Assembly (NCBI GenBank): GCA_020726505.1
Contig: JAHLEZ010000014.1
Coordinates: 62,001-126,000, forward strand
Source of the DNA: Leptodontidium sp. MPI-SDFR-AT-0119
Lineage: Eukaryota; Ascomycota; Leotiomycetes; Helotiales; Leptodontidiaceae
DNA length: 64,000 nt
Direction of reading: 5' to 3'
Below the pieces are notes generated by a model. That model did not search any database, was not told where the DNA came from, and worked only from the letters and a program-made list of their open reading frames with translations. The position numbers and the translations under genes were made by a program. The number at the start of each line of letters is the position of its first letter. Position 1 is the stretch's first letter. This document shows, one piece after another, positions 45,890 to 59,385 of the stretch.

Positions 45890-48800
45890 CCGAATTAACT
45901 CCGGTTGACCGTTGAACTTAACCCTCTATTTTGACAGTAAGGATGTTAGTATTAATAAAATCCCGAAGAGCCTTATTCAGAGCGCTCTTTGTTATAGCGT
46001 TAGCAGGATTATTAGCGCCATTGATCTATTAAACCTCTGTTAGCTCTCTGCGCTCGTATAATTAACGAATGGCTATAATATTGATTATTAGGCGCTTCTC
46101 TTTTGTCGTCCCGAGCTTGACAATATACTTATAAAGGGACAAAGAATCCGTGTAAACAACCGTAGGAAGACGTGGGATGCCAAGCTTGTCAGTTACTATA
46201 TTAATAGTCGTACCAAGGGAGATTAATATATTAATGCCAGCTACTATAGTATATAACTCTAATACGAGCACTACACGAGTTACTCTCTTGTATTTTATTA
46301 AACTAGTATACACAATGTTATTAGTCAAGGTAAACTGCGCATCCCCCACCGTTTCGGCACTGATTACTAATACGAAACTTATCTGTGAACTTAAGTCTTT
46401 GTTATTAATAAAAGAACTGTTTATAAAAACGTAGACTTTCGCGGACTATAAGTCAACTAGTACGTATCAGAGTCCTCTTTCTAGGTTGTTTATTTGCTAT
46501 TTAAGGCGTAAGTTTAAGGCCTTAACGTCGTCTTCTGTCGGATCCTAGTGTTGCGCTGCGACAGAGAGGTCAAATGTTACTTCCGGCTAATATATAGTAG
46601 TAAGGTAGGCCGCACGAGCTCGTTACTCTTTATAGGCCTTCTTATAATCTTCTTTTCCTACGTCAACTAGCTCTAGTCTTGCTCCTTGACCCTTCTGAGA
46701 TATATAGAGGCTGTCCCCGTCTATAGAGATAGTGCACTTATTAAACGTAATAGTTTCGGTAGGGAGTAGTACTTGTATCGGCTTCGTTAGAAAACCGGCC
46801 TTAGTGATCTCATCTTGCTCTCTTGCTAAGAAGTCCTTATTTCCTAGAATTAACGTGTCGTCCGTTTGTATACTTACGACTCCAAATTCATAGCTTTCCT
46901 TGGTGCTAATTAGTAAGTATAGGTCGTATGTTAATGTCTCTATTTATAAGTTCTCCATATGATGTTTATAGTATGTGTTGAACTAATGGTTTCCGGACTC
47001 AGGTATACTGTATAATAGTAACACTACTATAAATATCGTGCTAGGAGGGAAATCTCTTACGATCTCTTCCGGTGACTATGTAAAAATGTCCCGGAGAAGC
47101 CTTATTTCTGCCTAGACGTAAGCTTAAGTGATGTCCCTAATAGCCAGATGGGATTCGGACTAGTTTCGGAGGCGATTCAGGTACTTGACGGCAGCGGCTA
47201 AGAAAATGAGTAACCGCTGGCTAGACCGTTGGATTATTAGAGACTAAGTCAGTATTTCTCTCTTCCCTTTGTCGTTAAAGTACTGAATTACTAGTCTTGA
47301 CTTCTTATATAGAGTTAACGTCTCCTTGCCTTTGACTTCGTCTACCATTCTTAACTTAAAGATACGGTGGCCTCTCACTCTAGGGTCGTCCTTATAAATA
47401 GGCACAAAAACACCCCTTTTAATGAGTACTTCGTATTCCGTCCTTCGGGACTACTAGAATAGCGGCCTAAACGCTATAATCTTCCCTTCAACACGAAGTT
47501 TAATAAATATCTCCCGGTCCCTCGTCTCCTTCTTAGTTAAAAACACTTCAGTATCGTAATCGTCATCGATAGTTGGCAAATCTAGTAAGTATTTCGTAAA
47601 TGGAATTTAGACAGCGATTCGGGGTGGATTTAGTGCTATTTCGGTAGTGTTTCTAATCAGGGATCCTAGATATTACTCATAAATATCTTCTAGTAAGTTT
47701 TCTTTTTGTCGTTTAACGTTAAAAGTGTCTGTCTTAAAGGGACGAACTATAGTCGATTAGAACGTACGTATTCTCTTATTTCCTATGTCGATCTTATATA
47801 ATTCTCCCTCAATACCTAAGAAATCGTAAGGTCCTGTTCATCCTTTACCCTCCTAATATACTAGAACTTGATTATTAAGGTAGAGACTGTAAATATAAGT
47901 AGTTCTAGGGCCGTTTCGCATAGCTAACGTATCGTTAACTTTACGCGTAGTATAGATTTTCCGTACTTCCTTTATAACTTTCCTAATCGTAGCCGCACGT
48001 TACTTGACTAACGGATTTAGGGGGTCTAACTCTGTTATTCTAGGGTATGCGCCGAAAACAAGCAGTGTAAGGATGAGCCTATTAAGTCCAACTATATCGT
48101 TCACTACTTTTACTGCCATTTGTAGTCGGTCTTCGTCGCTTAACTTAGGGTACTTTTCTGTAACGATTTCATAGGCACGGCGTAGTAGGCGGTGGTATCG
48201 CTCAACTTTGCCGATTGAATAGTGTGCCTCAATAAGTACTAGCTTAAGGGTACTACCCACAGATCTAAGTGTACTCCGAAACTCCTCAGAATTGAAATTA
48301 GTGCTATAGTCGTACACGACGAAATCCGGAGGTCTAAGGTATATGTCAATCTATGCTGACTTAAATACGCTGAAAGTAGCCCGAGCCGTAGCGGAACTGG
48401 GGGCCTTTCGGAGTAGTTTCGCCGCACTAAAACCCGTTGCCTCATCTACTATATAGAGGGTATATCGTTCTCTAAACATTACGATATCGACGTAGACTGT
48501 ATAATTAAAGTCAATGTCGTCTTGCAACTTGAAGCGGAACCTATGTGGAGCATCTGCGTGTTTCTGGCAATACTCACACATCTCTTTGACCCTCAATATG
48601 ACTTCCGAGTCATGCTTATAGCTAGCTTGATCTAGCAGGTGCTGAAGACGTCTTACCGAAGGGTGTCCGAAACGCCTATATAGCCGACGTATTTCTGGTT
48701 CAATTAAGTGGCATGCATTTATCGTTCCGGTAGAAGTGTCCAGTAATTGACGATATTAATCCAAAAGTAGCTATAGATGTCCATACTTCCGTACAATTAA

Positions 48801-51400
48801 GTGCTTCTTGTCGCCCTAAATCAAGACGTTGCGCAGGTTGTCATACTACGCATTCAGCGTATCTAACTGTTATAAACAAACTAGAAATGGGATATCTGCG
48901 TCCACGATTTAGAAGTCTATTTCTCCAGCCGGAGTGTTAACTATAGCAACCCCTAGAGACGGTCGCGAACTGGCACCGAATGTAATCCGGCTCTGGCCCG
49001 CCTAGCTAGTGTCAAACTTGACATCTTGAATTCGCTGTAATGCCCGTAGCTAGTTAATCCCTCCTGTGTTTTTATTAGATGCCCCTGTGTCAATTAATAG
49101 ACCTTAAAAGAATCTGTCTGTCCATTGCGTTATATAAGCCTCGCTCGGAGCGGGTCTCTTAATTTTACTTTCTAGGATGTGAGTAGCCTTCCTCTCCTTA
49201 AGTTGCCCCATAACTTCTCGTGCATTATACTGTGCCTCACTTGCTGTAAATACAGTCGTGAAATTTATAGCACTATCGCTATCGTTGTCGTCAGAACTCT
49301 CTAAAGAATCGTCAACATCTATTAAAGTGTCTAAATCCGCATCCTAGTGACTTCCTGAATAGTGTCCGGATGTAGTCCGGTTCTAGTCCGAATTAGGGTT
49401 AATCCCCTCAATATAAGCTAAGTAACTCCTAAAGGTCTTATCCGTGGCTTTCACTCCTTCGGCCTTACGCGCCGCGAAGTATCGTGCCTTAGACACTGCC
49501 TACTCTTTGTTAGAGTGGCGACTACTATAGTAATCCATCCTTTTGCAGATAATACAGCCTATGTAGCCTAGTATAGGCTTGAATTTGTCTCCGTGTTTGT
49601 TTCTACTTGAAAATTTCATCTTGTAGTCAGAGTAATAAGCCGCCCTATCTACGACATAAGATCAGTAGCGATTCGTATATGATCCGGAGTACTTACTTAC
49701 CCTTAATCCCGAGTCATGAGTTACCTCAACGCCGACGGCGGAGCGAAGACTATCCATTAATGTAAGGAAGGTAAGAGGTGCCTGAAACAAGGCCATCTTA
49801 AAGAGGGAGTTCTCTAATACTCCCTACACGAGCTTATCGCGGAGTGTCTTGTCGTTTTATATATTATCGTCCTTTAGGCTAAGCTAAATGCTCTACAGTT
49901 CCTTAGCGAAGTTCTCTAATTAGGTCAGCACTAGTTTTCTTATCTAGTGAGGCTCCTCCTGAAATAACGAGAAAGTCAGACTAAACCACCGGCTAAGGAA
50001 CTTGTTAGCTCTCTCCTCTGTCTTAAAGTGTTCGCGAGTCGTTCTGACAAGCTTATTAAATAAGTACCCCTTATTCTAGAGGTACCGGTAGTAGTACGAA
50101 CTGGCTCCGTCTTGTAGTATTAACGGAAAAGCTCGATTCTAGACCTTAGTCTCAACTGATGCTCTCTGACACAGGTCGGCGAAGATGTGGAGCTTTTCAT
50201 TTAAGTAGTCTTTGTCCCCGCTATATTAGAGCTCCTTAGTATACATCTTAGTAAGGTTTACTAACGATTTTGCCTGGTCTAGGGTCAATGGATCTATGAC
50301 ATACTATGACGGCCGAATCGGCTCCGTATGTGGTCCGGTAGTCTTAAGAACCTCAAATGGTGGTAATGACCTGTCTTGTAGGTGTATTACTGGCGTTAGT
50401 GTGGGATTTGGTAACGCGTGGTTATTTAATTTCCACGGGTGGAGATTACTTAGGGGATCCCTCTTAGGAGTAAATGAGAACTCCTTCTTTAGGACTATAG
50501 GTGGGGGGGTTATACTATATAGATCCTCGACCTCATCTCCTTTAGTAAGGGAGATCCTAGGTGATCTTAATAGCTGAATCGTCTCCGTAAGCTTCACTCC
50601 TGACCCTTCCGAAGGAGTGTCTTCCTCCACGGAATAGATGACTACTTCTAGTTAGTATTGTGAAGACATCAGGGATTGATTTTGTTGAAGTGTTATTGGA
50701 AATAGCGGTAGTAGGCGAGAGACTAATTCCCGGATGTGATTCGGTACTGATTCGGGGGTAGTTCCGAATTTACATTTCTACTTAGTCTCCTGGCCACACA
50801 TTCTCCTCAGCTTGCACTACTTCTGCTAAAGCGTGTGCCGTCCTCGTCCCCTTCCCTCGTCGTACAAACACACTAAAGGCTCGTAGGTCGTCCCTGAGGT
50901 ATATGCGTTCTATAACCTCAATTAATTTAAACTCGTTTACTGTCTAATCCTTAAAATACTCCCAAAAGTCTTAAAAAAGGAATTCTCCCTTGAGATAGCC
51001 ATCGTAGTAGGCCTCCCAGAACCTTCGCGAGTATACTGTTGCGTCTCCCGTGAAAATTAGACTAGGATCTAGTGTTGCCGTATTATTGAATATTTCTAGA
51101 GTCAACTCTAGCTCCGCCGAAGTATCCGCTATTGTGTCGGATTCGATTCGTAGGTGATCCGGTAGGTTCCTAGATAGGTTTCTTGATAGTCCAAAGTTCT
51201 AGATTCAAGGATGTTAAATTGACAGTCTTCGTAGAGTAACTGTCGTGTTATAATAGCTCTTCTCCGACGTGCAGTCGTCCTAATCGAGTCTCAAGAGAGA
51301 AGTTGCCTTCCCTCTACGATCTAGAAAAGGTAAAATGCCCTTTAAGGAAAATACAGTGAAGTACTCCTTAAGTTAAAGCCCAGAATCCGCTCTATAGCCT
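45890..51400 (-). pseudogene. Copia family A gag-pol, lightly RIPed
   Basis: Gag about 51340-49600 with a fungal-Copia zinc knuckle (GCIICKRMDYYSSRHSNKE) near 49510-49570. Protease motif LLIDTGASN near 49090. Pre-integrase finger EMCEYCQKHADAPHRFRF. Integrase D,D,E residues in VDIVMFRERYTLYIVDEATG, VVYDYSTNFNSEEF and EAHYSIGKVERYHRLLRRAY, all in two neighbouring open frames (48000-48596). RT box IQTDDTLILGN near 46850. RNase H frame 46062-46349 with VVYTDSLSLYKYI. The gene is interrupted by a modest number of stops, mostly TAA/TAG. It is close to intact in order and length but not functional as read. Confidence 0.85.
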
Positions 51401-51453
51401 GAGACCTTTTCTATCTGTGGTAAAGTTGACGATACAAGCTTGCCACTAATCAG

Positions 51454-51709
51454 TGTCGGTGCAGTACTAGTTCATGTACCACGCCGCATGTGTGAATATA
51501 TTTTAATGCGAGTATAGCGACAGAGTAATAAATGTATGGTTCAAAATCTGTATCAATTCTAAGAGAGTGCGAGGAGAGCCAGACTATATACTACGAAACC
51601 CCACCGAATCTCCACCGAAACCAGTCCGGCTAAGCTCTGACCCCTGACTTTGACCCGCACCCCCTTTTCCGGACCGAAGTATGCTCATGCAGGGACCTGT
51701 GGACCAACA
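51454..51709 (-). repeat. Copia family A inner copy, 5' LTR
   Basis: 256 bp, the 5' LTR in element orientation. It is better preserved than its partner at 44159-44414 and gives the best view of the family A LTR (reverse complement starts TGTTGGTCCACAGG). Confidence 0.9.
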
Positions 51710-51844
51710 AAATAGGAGGGTTATTTACTTAACTTAGTAATACAAGAATAATTATGGCCTAAGTATTTAGTTTAATATTTACTCTCGCTTAGTACAGCCA
51801 ACTATAATACTAGTAACTTATTACTGTCACTTAGTTAGGGGGTG

Positions 51845-52029
51845 TGTCGTACAGGCACGGGCCGATGCTCGGTTAATTGCGCGCTACGCTAAATATAGTT
51901 TCTACCACGTTATACCGCTTTTAGGAGAACAACGTATTCCCCTGATTTCCTTATATATTCTAGAGAACAATCAATCACTTTAATTCTCCCTACGTTAATC
52001 GCAAGGCTCTACTCCACTTCTGTATTACA
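51845..52029 (+). repeat. Copia family B 3' LTR
   Basis: 185 bp, partner of 35837-36021. It follows a purine run and is followed by the AAAGG target duplication, after which family A internal sequence resumes. Confidence 0.9.
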
Positions 52030-52034
52030 AAAGG

Positions 52035-55000
52035 AAAATTTATAACTAAAGGACTAAATAAAAATATAAATTTAAAATTACCCTAAATTAATACTGAATT
52101 ACATTCGGGAATTATTTTTTTAACTACTACTACTAATCCTAATAACACTTTAATAAGATTAACCCCTAATATTTTTATAATACTAACTAAAGGTGGTCAT
52201 TTATTTCGTAGAGAAAAATACTTCTTCGAAAGGATTAAGAGTAAAGTTTACAAAAACGATTTAGTTATTAAGATTACTTAAGATTTCCTTTACTAAAGGA
52301 GATAAAGCCGAGGATTTATATAATATAACTCTCTTACTTATAGTCTTAAAGAAGGAGTTCTTATTTACTTTTAAGAAGGATCCCTTAAATAATTTTTACT
52401 TATAGAGATTAAATAATCACGCGTTACTAAATCCTAAACTAATACTAGTAATACCCCCACAAGACGGGTTATTATTACTATTTGAGGTTCTTAGGATTAC
52501 CGGATTATATACGAAGCCGGTTCGGCTATTATAATATATTATAAATCTATTAACCCTAGACTAGGCAAAATCGTTATTAAACCTTACTAAGATGTATACT
52601 AAGGAGCTCTAATATAACGAAAACAAAGACTACTTAAATAAGAAGCTTTATATCTTTACTGACTTATATTAAAGAGTATTAGTTAAAACTAAGGTTTAAA
52701 ACTAAGCCTTTTCGTTAATGCTACGAGACGGAACCAGTTCGTACTACTATTAGTACCTTTAAAATAAGGGGTACTTATTTAATAAGCTTATTAAAACGAC
52801 TCGCGAATACTTTAAGATAAAGGAAAAAGCTAATAAGTTCCTTAGCCGGTAGTTTAGTTTAACTTTCTCGTTATTTTAAGAGAAGCCTTATTAAATAAAG
52901 AAGCTAATACTAACTTAATTAGAAAATTTCGCTAAGGAATTATAAAGTATTTAGCTTAGCCTAAAGGACGATAATATGCGAAACAATAAGACGCTTTATA
53001 ATAAACTCGTGTAAGAAGTAGCAAGGAACCCCCTCTTTAAGATGGCCTTATTTCAGGCACTCCCTACTTTTCTTATATTAATAAATAGTCTTTACTCCGC
53101 CGTTAGTATTAAGGTAACTTATGACTTAGGATTAAGGGTAAGAAAATACTTTAGATTTAATACGAATCGCCACTGATCCTATGTCGTAAATAGAGCGACT
53201 TATTACTTTAATCGTAAAATGAAATTTTCAAGTAGAAACAAACGCGGAGATAAATTCTAGCTTATATTAAGTTATATAAGCTGTATTATTTATAAAAAGA
53301 TAAATTACTATAATAATCGTTACTTAAACAAAAAGTAAGTAGCGTCTAAGGCAAGATACTTCGCGGCGCGTAAGGCTAAAGGAGTAAAAGCTACGAATAA
53401 GACTTTTAAGAGTTATCTAATTTCTATTAAGGGGATTAATCCCAATTTAAACTAGAATTAGATTATATCCAGATATTATTTAGGAAATCACTAAGATACG
53501 GATTTAAATACTTTAATAAATATTAACGATTTTTTAGAAAGTTTTAACGATAATAATAGCGATAGCATTGTAAACTTTACGATTATATTTATAGTAAGTA
53601 AAGTATAATATAATACACGAGAAGTCATAAAGTAACTTAAGAAGAGGAAAGCTACTTATATCCTAAAAAGCAAAATTAAGAGACCCGCTTTAAGTAAGGC
53701 CTATATAACGTAATAAACAAATAAATTCTTTTAAGGTTTATTAATTAATATAAGGGTATTTAATAAAAACACGAGAGGAATTAATTAACTACGAGTATTA
53801 GAGTAAATTTAAGATATTAAGTTTGACACTAGTTAGGCGGGCTAAAGCCGGATTATATTTAGTGTTAGTTCGCGACTGTCCTTAGGGGTTATTATAATTA
53901 ATACTCCGGCTAAAGAAATGGATTTCTAAATCGTAAACGTAAATATCCCGTTTTTAGTTTGCTTATAGTAATTAAATGCGCTTAATACGTAATACGATAA
54001 CTTACGTAATGTCTTAATTTAAGGCAATAAGAAGCACTTAATTATACGGAAGTATAGGCATTTATAGTTACTTTTAAATTAATATCGTTAATTACTAAAC
54101 ACTTTGACTAGAATAATAAATACATGTTACTTAACTAAACTAAAAATACGTCGGCTTTATAGGCGTTTCGGGCACCCTTTAGTGAGGCGCCTATAACACT
54201 TACTAAACTAAGCTGGCTATAAGTATAATTCGGACGTTATATTAAGGGTTAAGGAAATGTATAAGCATTATTAAAAACACGTAAATGCTTCATATAGGTT
54301 TCGCTTTAAGTTGTAAAACGACGTCGACTTTAATTATATAATTTATATTAATATTATAATATTTAAAAAACGATATACCCTCTATATAGTAAATAAGGCA
54401 ACAAGTTTTAATATAGCGAAACTACTTCGAAAAGCCCCCGGTTCAGCTACGGCTTAGGCTACCTTTAACGTATTCAAGTTAATATAGATTAATATATACC
54501 TTAAACCTCCGGATTTCGTCGTGTACGATTATGGCACTAATTTTAATTTTAAGGAGTTTTGAAGTACACTTAGATTTGTAAATAATACCCCTAAGCTAAT
54601 ACTTATTAAGGCACACTATTTAATTAGCAAAGTTAAGCGATATTATCGCCTACTACGCCGTGCTTATAAAATTATTATAAAAAAGTACCTTAAGTTAAGT
54701 AACGAAAACTAATTATAAATAGTAGTAAAAGTAATAAACAATATAACTAGACTTAATAGGCTTATCCCTATACTACTTATTTTTAGCGTATACTTTAAAA
54801 TAATAAAGTTAAACCCCTTAAATCTGTTAGTCGACTAACGTGCGACTACAATTAAGAAAGTTATAAAGAAAGTACGGAAAATCTATGCCACGTATAAAGT
54901 TAATAATGCGTTAGTTACACAAAACGGCCCTAGAATTACTTATATTTACGATTTCTACCTTAATAATTAAGTTCTAATATATTAAAAGGGTAAAGAATAA

Positions 55001-57400
55001 ATAAGACTTTATGATTTCTTAGGTATTAAGGGAAAATTATGTAAGATTAATATAGGAAATAAGAGAATACGTACATTTTAATTAACGACAGTTCGTTCCT
55101 TTAAAACAAACACCTTTAATATTAAATAATAAAAAGAAAACTTATTAAAGGATATTTATAAGTAATATTTAAGATCCCTAGTTAAAAACGCCACTGAAAT
55201 AACATTAAATTCACCTTAAATCGCTATCGAAATTCCATTTAAAAAATACATCCTAGATTTATTAACTATTAATAATAATTATAATATTAAAGTATTTCTA
55301 ACTAAAAAGGAGATAAGGGACTAGAAGTTATTTATTAAACTTTGTATTAAAGGAAAGATTATAGTACTTAAACTATTATTTTAGTAATCCTAAAAAACGA
55401 AATATAAAGCACTTATTAAAAGGGGTATTTTTATACTTATTTATAAGAACGACTTTAGAGTAAGAGGCTATCGTATCTTTAAGTTAAAAATAATAAACGA
55501 GGTTAAGGGCAAGGAAACGTTAGCTTTATATAAGAAATTAAGATTAGTAATTTAATACTTTAATAATAAAGAGAAGAGAGAAATTTTAACTTAGTCTCTA
55601 ATAATTTAACGATCTAACTAGCGATTACTTATATTTTTAGCCGCTGCCGTTAAGCACCTAAATCGCCTTCGAAACTAATCCGAATCTTATTTAGTTATTA
55701 GGGACATTACTTAAGTTTATATTTAGGCAAAGATAAGGCTTTTTCGAAACATTTTTGCATAGCTACTAAAAGAGATCGCAAAAGATTTCCCTCTTAGTAT
55801 AATATTTATAATAATACTATTATTATATAGTATACTTAAGTTCGGAAATTATTAATTTAATATATATTATAAATATTACGTAAAGAACTTATAAATAAAA
55901 ACCTTAATATACGACTTATATTTGCTAATTAGTACTAAGGAAAGCTATGACTTTAGGGTCGTAGGAATATAAACAAACGACACGTTAGTTTTAGGAAATA
56001 AGGACTTCTTAGTAAAAAAGTAAGATAAGATTATTAAGGCAAGTTTTTTAACGAAGCCAATACGGGTATTACTCTTTACTAAAACTATTACGTTTAATAA
56101 GTGTATTATCTTTATAAACGGGGATAGCCTTTATATGTCTTAAAAGGGTTAAGGAGTAAGGTTAAAGTTAGTCGACGTAAGAAAAGAAAATTATAAGAAA
56201 GCTTATAGAAAATAGCAAGCTCGTGTAGCCTATTTTACTATTATATATTAACCGGAAGTAATATTTAACCTCTTAGTCGTAACGTAACACCAGGATCTGA
56301 CAAAAAACGACGTTAAGGCCTTAAACTTACGCCTTAAATAGTAAATAAATAACCTAAAGAGAAGACTCTAATACGTATTAATTAACTTAAGGTTCGCGAA
56401 GATTTACGTTTTTATAAACAATTCTTTTACTAATAATAAAAACCTAAGTTTATAAATAAGCTTCGTATTAGTAATTAGTGCCAAAATAGTGGGAGATGCG
56501 CAATTCACTTTAATTAGTAATATCGTGTATATTGGCTCAATAAAATACAAGAGAGTAACTCGTGTAGTGCTCGCATTAAAGTTATATGCTATAGTAGCTA
56601 GTATTGATATATTAATCTCTCTTAATATTATTATTAATATAATAACTAACAAGCTTAGTATTTTAAGTTTTCCTACTATTATTTGCACAAATTCTTTGTC
56701 CCTTTATAAGTATATTATTAAGCTCGGTACGACAAAAGAGAAGCGCCTAATGATTAATATTATAGCTATTCGTTAATTATACGAACGCAAAAAGCTAACG
56801 GAGGTTCGATGAATTAATGGCGCTAATAATCCTACTAACGCTATAACGAAGAGTGCTTCGAATAAGGCTCTTCGGGATTTTATTAATACTAATATCCTTA
56901 TTATTAAAATGAAGGATTAAGTTTAATAGTCAATTAGAGTTAATTTAGACTAATAACAGAGGGGTTTCTTATACTCGTTGATTTTTTTTTATATATTTCT
57001 TTACAACTCTTATTTTATTAATTTATTACTTGCGATTATTTTTATATTTAATTAATTTGCGAAGCTAGAAACACGCTCGATTTAATTCTAAACACCCTTT
57101 AATTTAAAGCACTAACGAGTGGCCTTGCGACAATACTTTAACAAGGATAAATTATTAGTTTTACTATAAGAGGCTACTCTTATATAATAGTATAAAGAAA
57201 GTACTATTACAAAAAACTTATTACGAAGTTAATTTAAAACAAGGCCAAATACCCTACGAATATATATTTAGAAGAGTCTCCTCCTCCGCGCTACTACGGC
57301 GACTTTAGCGAGAGCGCTTAGTAAAAGGGGCATTCTCACTACTATCCTTCTCCCTACTACGCTTAGTAGCGGCGGCGGAGACAGTAATAGGAAGCTAATC
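52035..57400 (+). pseudogene. Copia family A outer copy, rest of gag-pol
   Basis: Continuation of the outer element after the family B insertion. It aligns with the inner copy throughout but nearly all CpA has become TpA, leaving frames shorter than 100 codons. The best is RNase H at 56489-56776 (95 codons, versus the same 95 codons in the inner copy at 46062-46349). Confidence 0.8.
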
Positions 57401-57474
57401 TAAGATTAGTACCGTCTCTTATATTATAGCGTTATTAATACTTAAAGCTTTAATATTAAAAAGGAATAAGGGAG

Positions 57475-57950
57475 TTAACTTACTACTTACGAGCTAGTTA
57501 AGTTAGCGATTTCCCAGCGCAAGGCGCGAGTCTCCTCTAGTAACGCTAACGACACCTCCCTAGCATTCTTTAGTACGCTAGCGGCGGCGACTAATAGTAC
57601 TAAATCGATTAATTTAACAGCAGTAACGATAACTTTTTTATCTTTTGCCTCGAGGGTAGTAATTAATCGAATGTACTCCTCGGCTATAAACTAAGGGATT
57701 TATTATATATTAGTAACTATATATTCGGAGGGGTTTCGACAGTGATTTAAATATAATTTAAAGAAAAAAGAAAATAAGAATACTTACTAAGTTACAGCGG
57801 GACTTCTTCTCTACGTAATATATGTACTTCTTACTCTTAAGATTATTAAAACATAATCGTAGAACAGGGTCTTTGCGAGGAGGCGAACGCACCAAATATA
57901 GTATTTTTAGTAAGCGACGTCGAGGGCACTTATAGGAATTAGTGTAAGTA
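57475..57950 (-). pseudogene. Antisense accessory gene, outer Copia family A copy
   Basis: The minus strand repeats the antisense gene of the inner copy: LITTLEAKDKKVIVTAVKL, then SLALLEETRALRWEIANLTSS, ending at the same TAA. The intron and acceptor lie at matching positions. The first exon is shifted by indels and the Cys residues are largely lost. Besides C/T changes the two copies differ by conservative substitutions such as Lys/Glu, so the copies were already different before RIP. Confidence 0.65.
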
Positions 57951-58386
57951 CTATTTTTAGTTTATATATTATTTCCTTACTAAACTATTTTTAAAGAGTA
58001 TATTTACTTTTAGACTATTTATTTAATTTAATATAGTCTTCTCAAAAATGTTAGTTTTTAAGCCATATCAAACGAATTAGGGAAATCAAAGAGTAGTATA
58101 CGTATAGTAGTTATATGTGTATTAACTAAGGAGATTCTAAACTTTTAAAGAAGGGCGACATATATATATCTATCACGTTACATAATACTAGGGGTTCCTA
58201 TTGTTACTAGTTCTCGCTTAGCTTCGCTACGACACCTCACTATATTCGGACCCCTTTCGGGACACTATCGAGCCGGGATCAAATACTATTAAATACTCTA
58301 TTAGTTTATTTGTTATTTCTTATATATTACTTATTATTTACTTCTATATATATTGGAAATAGTTTTTCTAAAAGAAGTTTTACTTA

Positions 58387-58657
58387 TATTAGTCTATAAG
58401 TCCCTATATAAGTATACTTTAGTTTAGAAATGGGGGTGCGAGTTAAAGTTAAGGGTTAAAACTTAGCCGGACTAAGTTCGGACGACATTTAGTAAAGATT
58501 CGCAGGGGTTTCGTAATATATAGTTTAGCCCTTCTCGTACTCTCTTAGAAAATACACAAATTTTGAATTATATATTTATTACTTTATTATTATACTCGCT
58601 CGCATTAGAATATATTCACACATGCGGCGTAGTACATAAACCGGTACTGCACCGACA
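58387..58657 (+). repeat. Copia family A outer copy, 3' LTR
   Basis: Starts TATTAGTC (from TGTTAGTC) and ends GCACCGACA, followed by ATTAT. It aligns with 34900-35166. The last third is better preserved than in the 5' LTR. Confidence 0.85.
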
Positions 58658-58662
58658 ATTAT

Positions 58663-59319
58663 TATCTCTTAGCTCTCGTAACATAAGAAGAAAGGAGTAA
58701 TAAGCTTAAGGGAAACTTATTAAATTCAACTCTAACTTGTATTAAATTAAACTATCGATTTTCTAGACCTTATAAATGATTCGATCGTAGTCTTTCTTTA
58801 GTATATTATAAGTGTCTTTATCTTTTAAATAAGTATTAATATTACTAAGTAATACGGCGTACCGGCATTCTAGATCAGAACACACTACTAATCGCTACTT
58901 TAAGATATATACAAATAAATTTATAATAAACAAATTAACGTAATTCTTATATTTAAATTTTAATACTTTTACTATTTACTTTATTACCTTACACGTCTTC
59001 TTATTCGACGCGTTTAATAATAATACTCGTAACTTATATGTGTTTATAAAAATAAACGAACTCTCTTTTCACTTTTATACTATTTTATAATTTTTATATT
59101 AATTTTTATACTTAGGGCGGGATTTTACTTACTTAGCTTATACATTTACCTTCCCTTATTAAAAATTTATCCGCTAAATAATAGCCTTAATAAATAACCT
59201 TACAATGGGCTTTAAGTTAATATTTTAACGGGGTTAGTGTCGCATATACTGGGGCCAACTCATACTCGAATTTAAACCACATCCAAGCTTATTTAGACGT
59301 AACCTTAACAAATTAACTT
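58663..59319. other. RIP-degraded AT-rich DNA
   Basis: The sequence the outer Copia was inserted into. No frame or terminal repeat is recognisable. It ends at the second copy of the block-edge repeat. Confidence 0.5.
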
Positions 59320-59385
59320 GGCTAAATGAACTTGGCCCTCTCGGCAAATCCACGCTAATAAATTGTATGGGGAAACAAACTAACT
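59320..59385 (+). repeat. Block-edge repeat, copy 2
   Basis: TCGGCAAATCCACGCTAAT at 59341-59359 is identical to the copy near 7842 and is followed, as there, by TTGTATGGGGAA. The preceding TAACAAATTAACTTGGCTAA aligns with TAACAAATGAATCTAATTAA at the first copy. It again marks the switch from AT-rich to normal DNA. Confidence 0.6.

Larger units (their letters stand above)
44154..51714 (-). mobile_element. Copia family A, inner younger copy
   Basis: The target duplication AAATA lies at 44154-44158 and 51710-51714. Two 256-bp LTRs, 44159-44414 and 51454-51709, begin TGTCGGTGCAGTAC and end GGAC(C/T)AACA on the + strand. The LTRs differ at about a dozen sites, and those I compared are all C/T or G/A. 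Coding strand is minus and total length is 7551 bp. Much of gag-pol is readable with scattered stops, unlike the outer copy, so this insertion happened later or met weaker RIP. An antisense gene lies near its 3' end. Confidence 0.9.
35832..52034 (+). mobile_element. Copia family B, inserted in family A
   Basis: The target duplication AAAGG lies at 35832-35836 and 52030-52034. Two LTRs of exactly 185 bp are at 35837-36021 and 51845-52029 (TGTCGTA...TTACA). The bases after the 5' LTR (GTTATAAGCCC) match the complement of the initiator tRNA-Met anticodon arm with one G to A change, as in half-tRNA priming known from Drosophila copia. A purine run (TTAGGGGG) precedes the 3' LTR. The 16.2-kb span contains a TRIM (42870-43827) and an inner family A copy (44159-51709). 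Net length is about 7.7 kb, long for a Copia because of an extra module after RNase H. Confidence 0.9.
34895..58662 (+). mobile_element. Copia family A, outer heavily RIPed copy
   Basis: The target duplication ATTAT lies at 34895-34899 and 58658-58662. LTRs are at 34900-35166 and 58387-58657 (TGTTAGTCC...CCGACA, with RIP changes). The internal sequence runs 35167-35836, is interrupted by Copia family B, and resumes at 52030. Across that gap it aligns base by base with the reverse complement of the inner copy near 50800. Net length is about 7.56 kb, equal to the intact inner copy (7551 bp). Coding strand +; RNase H is the best preserved part (56489-56776, including MGDAQFTL and KYKRVTRVVLALKLY). 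Almost every other frame is destroyed by TpA changes. Confidence 0.9.

Noticed and set aside
56798..56815. GGTTCGATGAATTA as a tRNA B box
   Set aside because: No matching A box or cloverleaf; it lies in Copia coding sequence just after RNase H.
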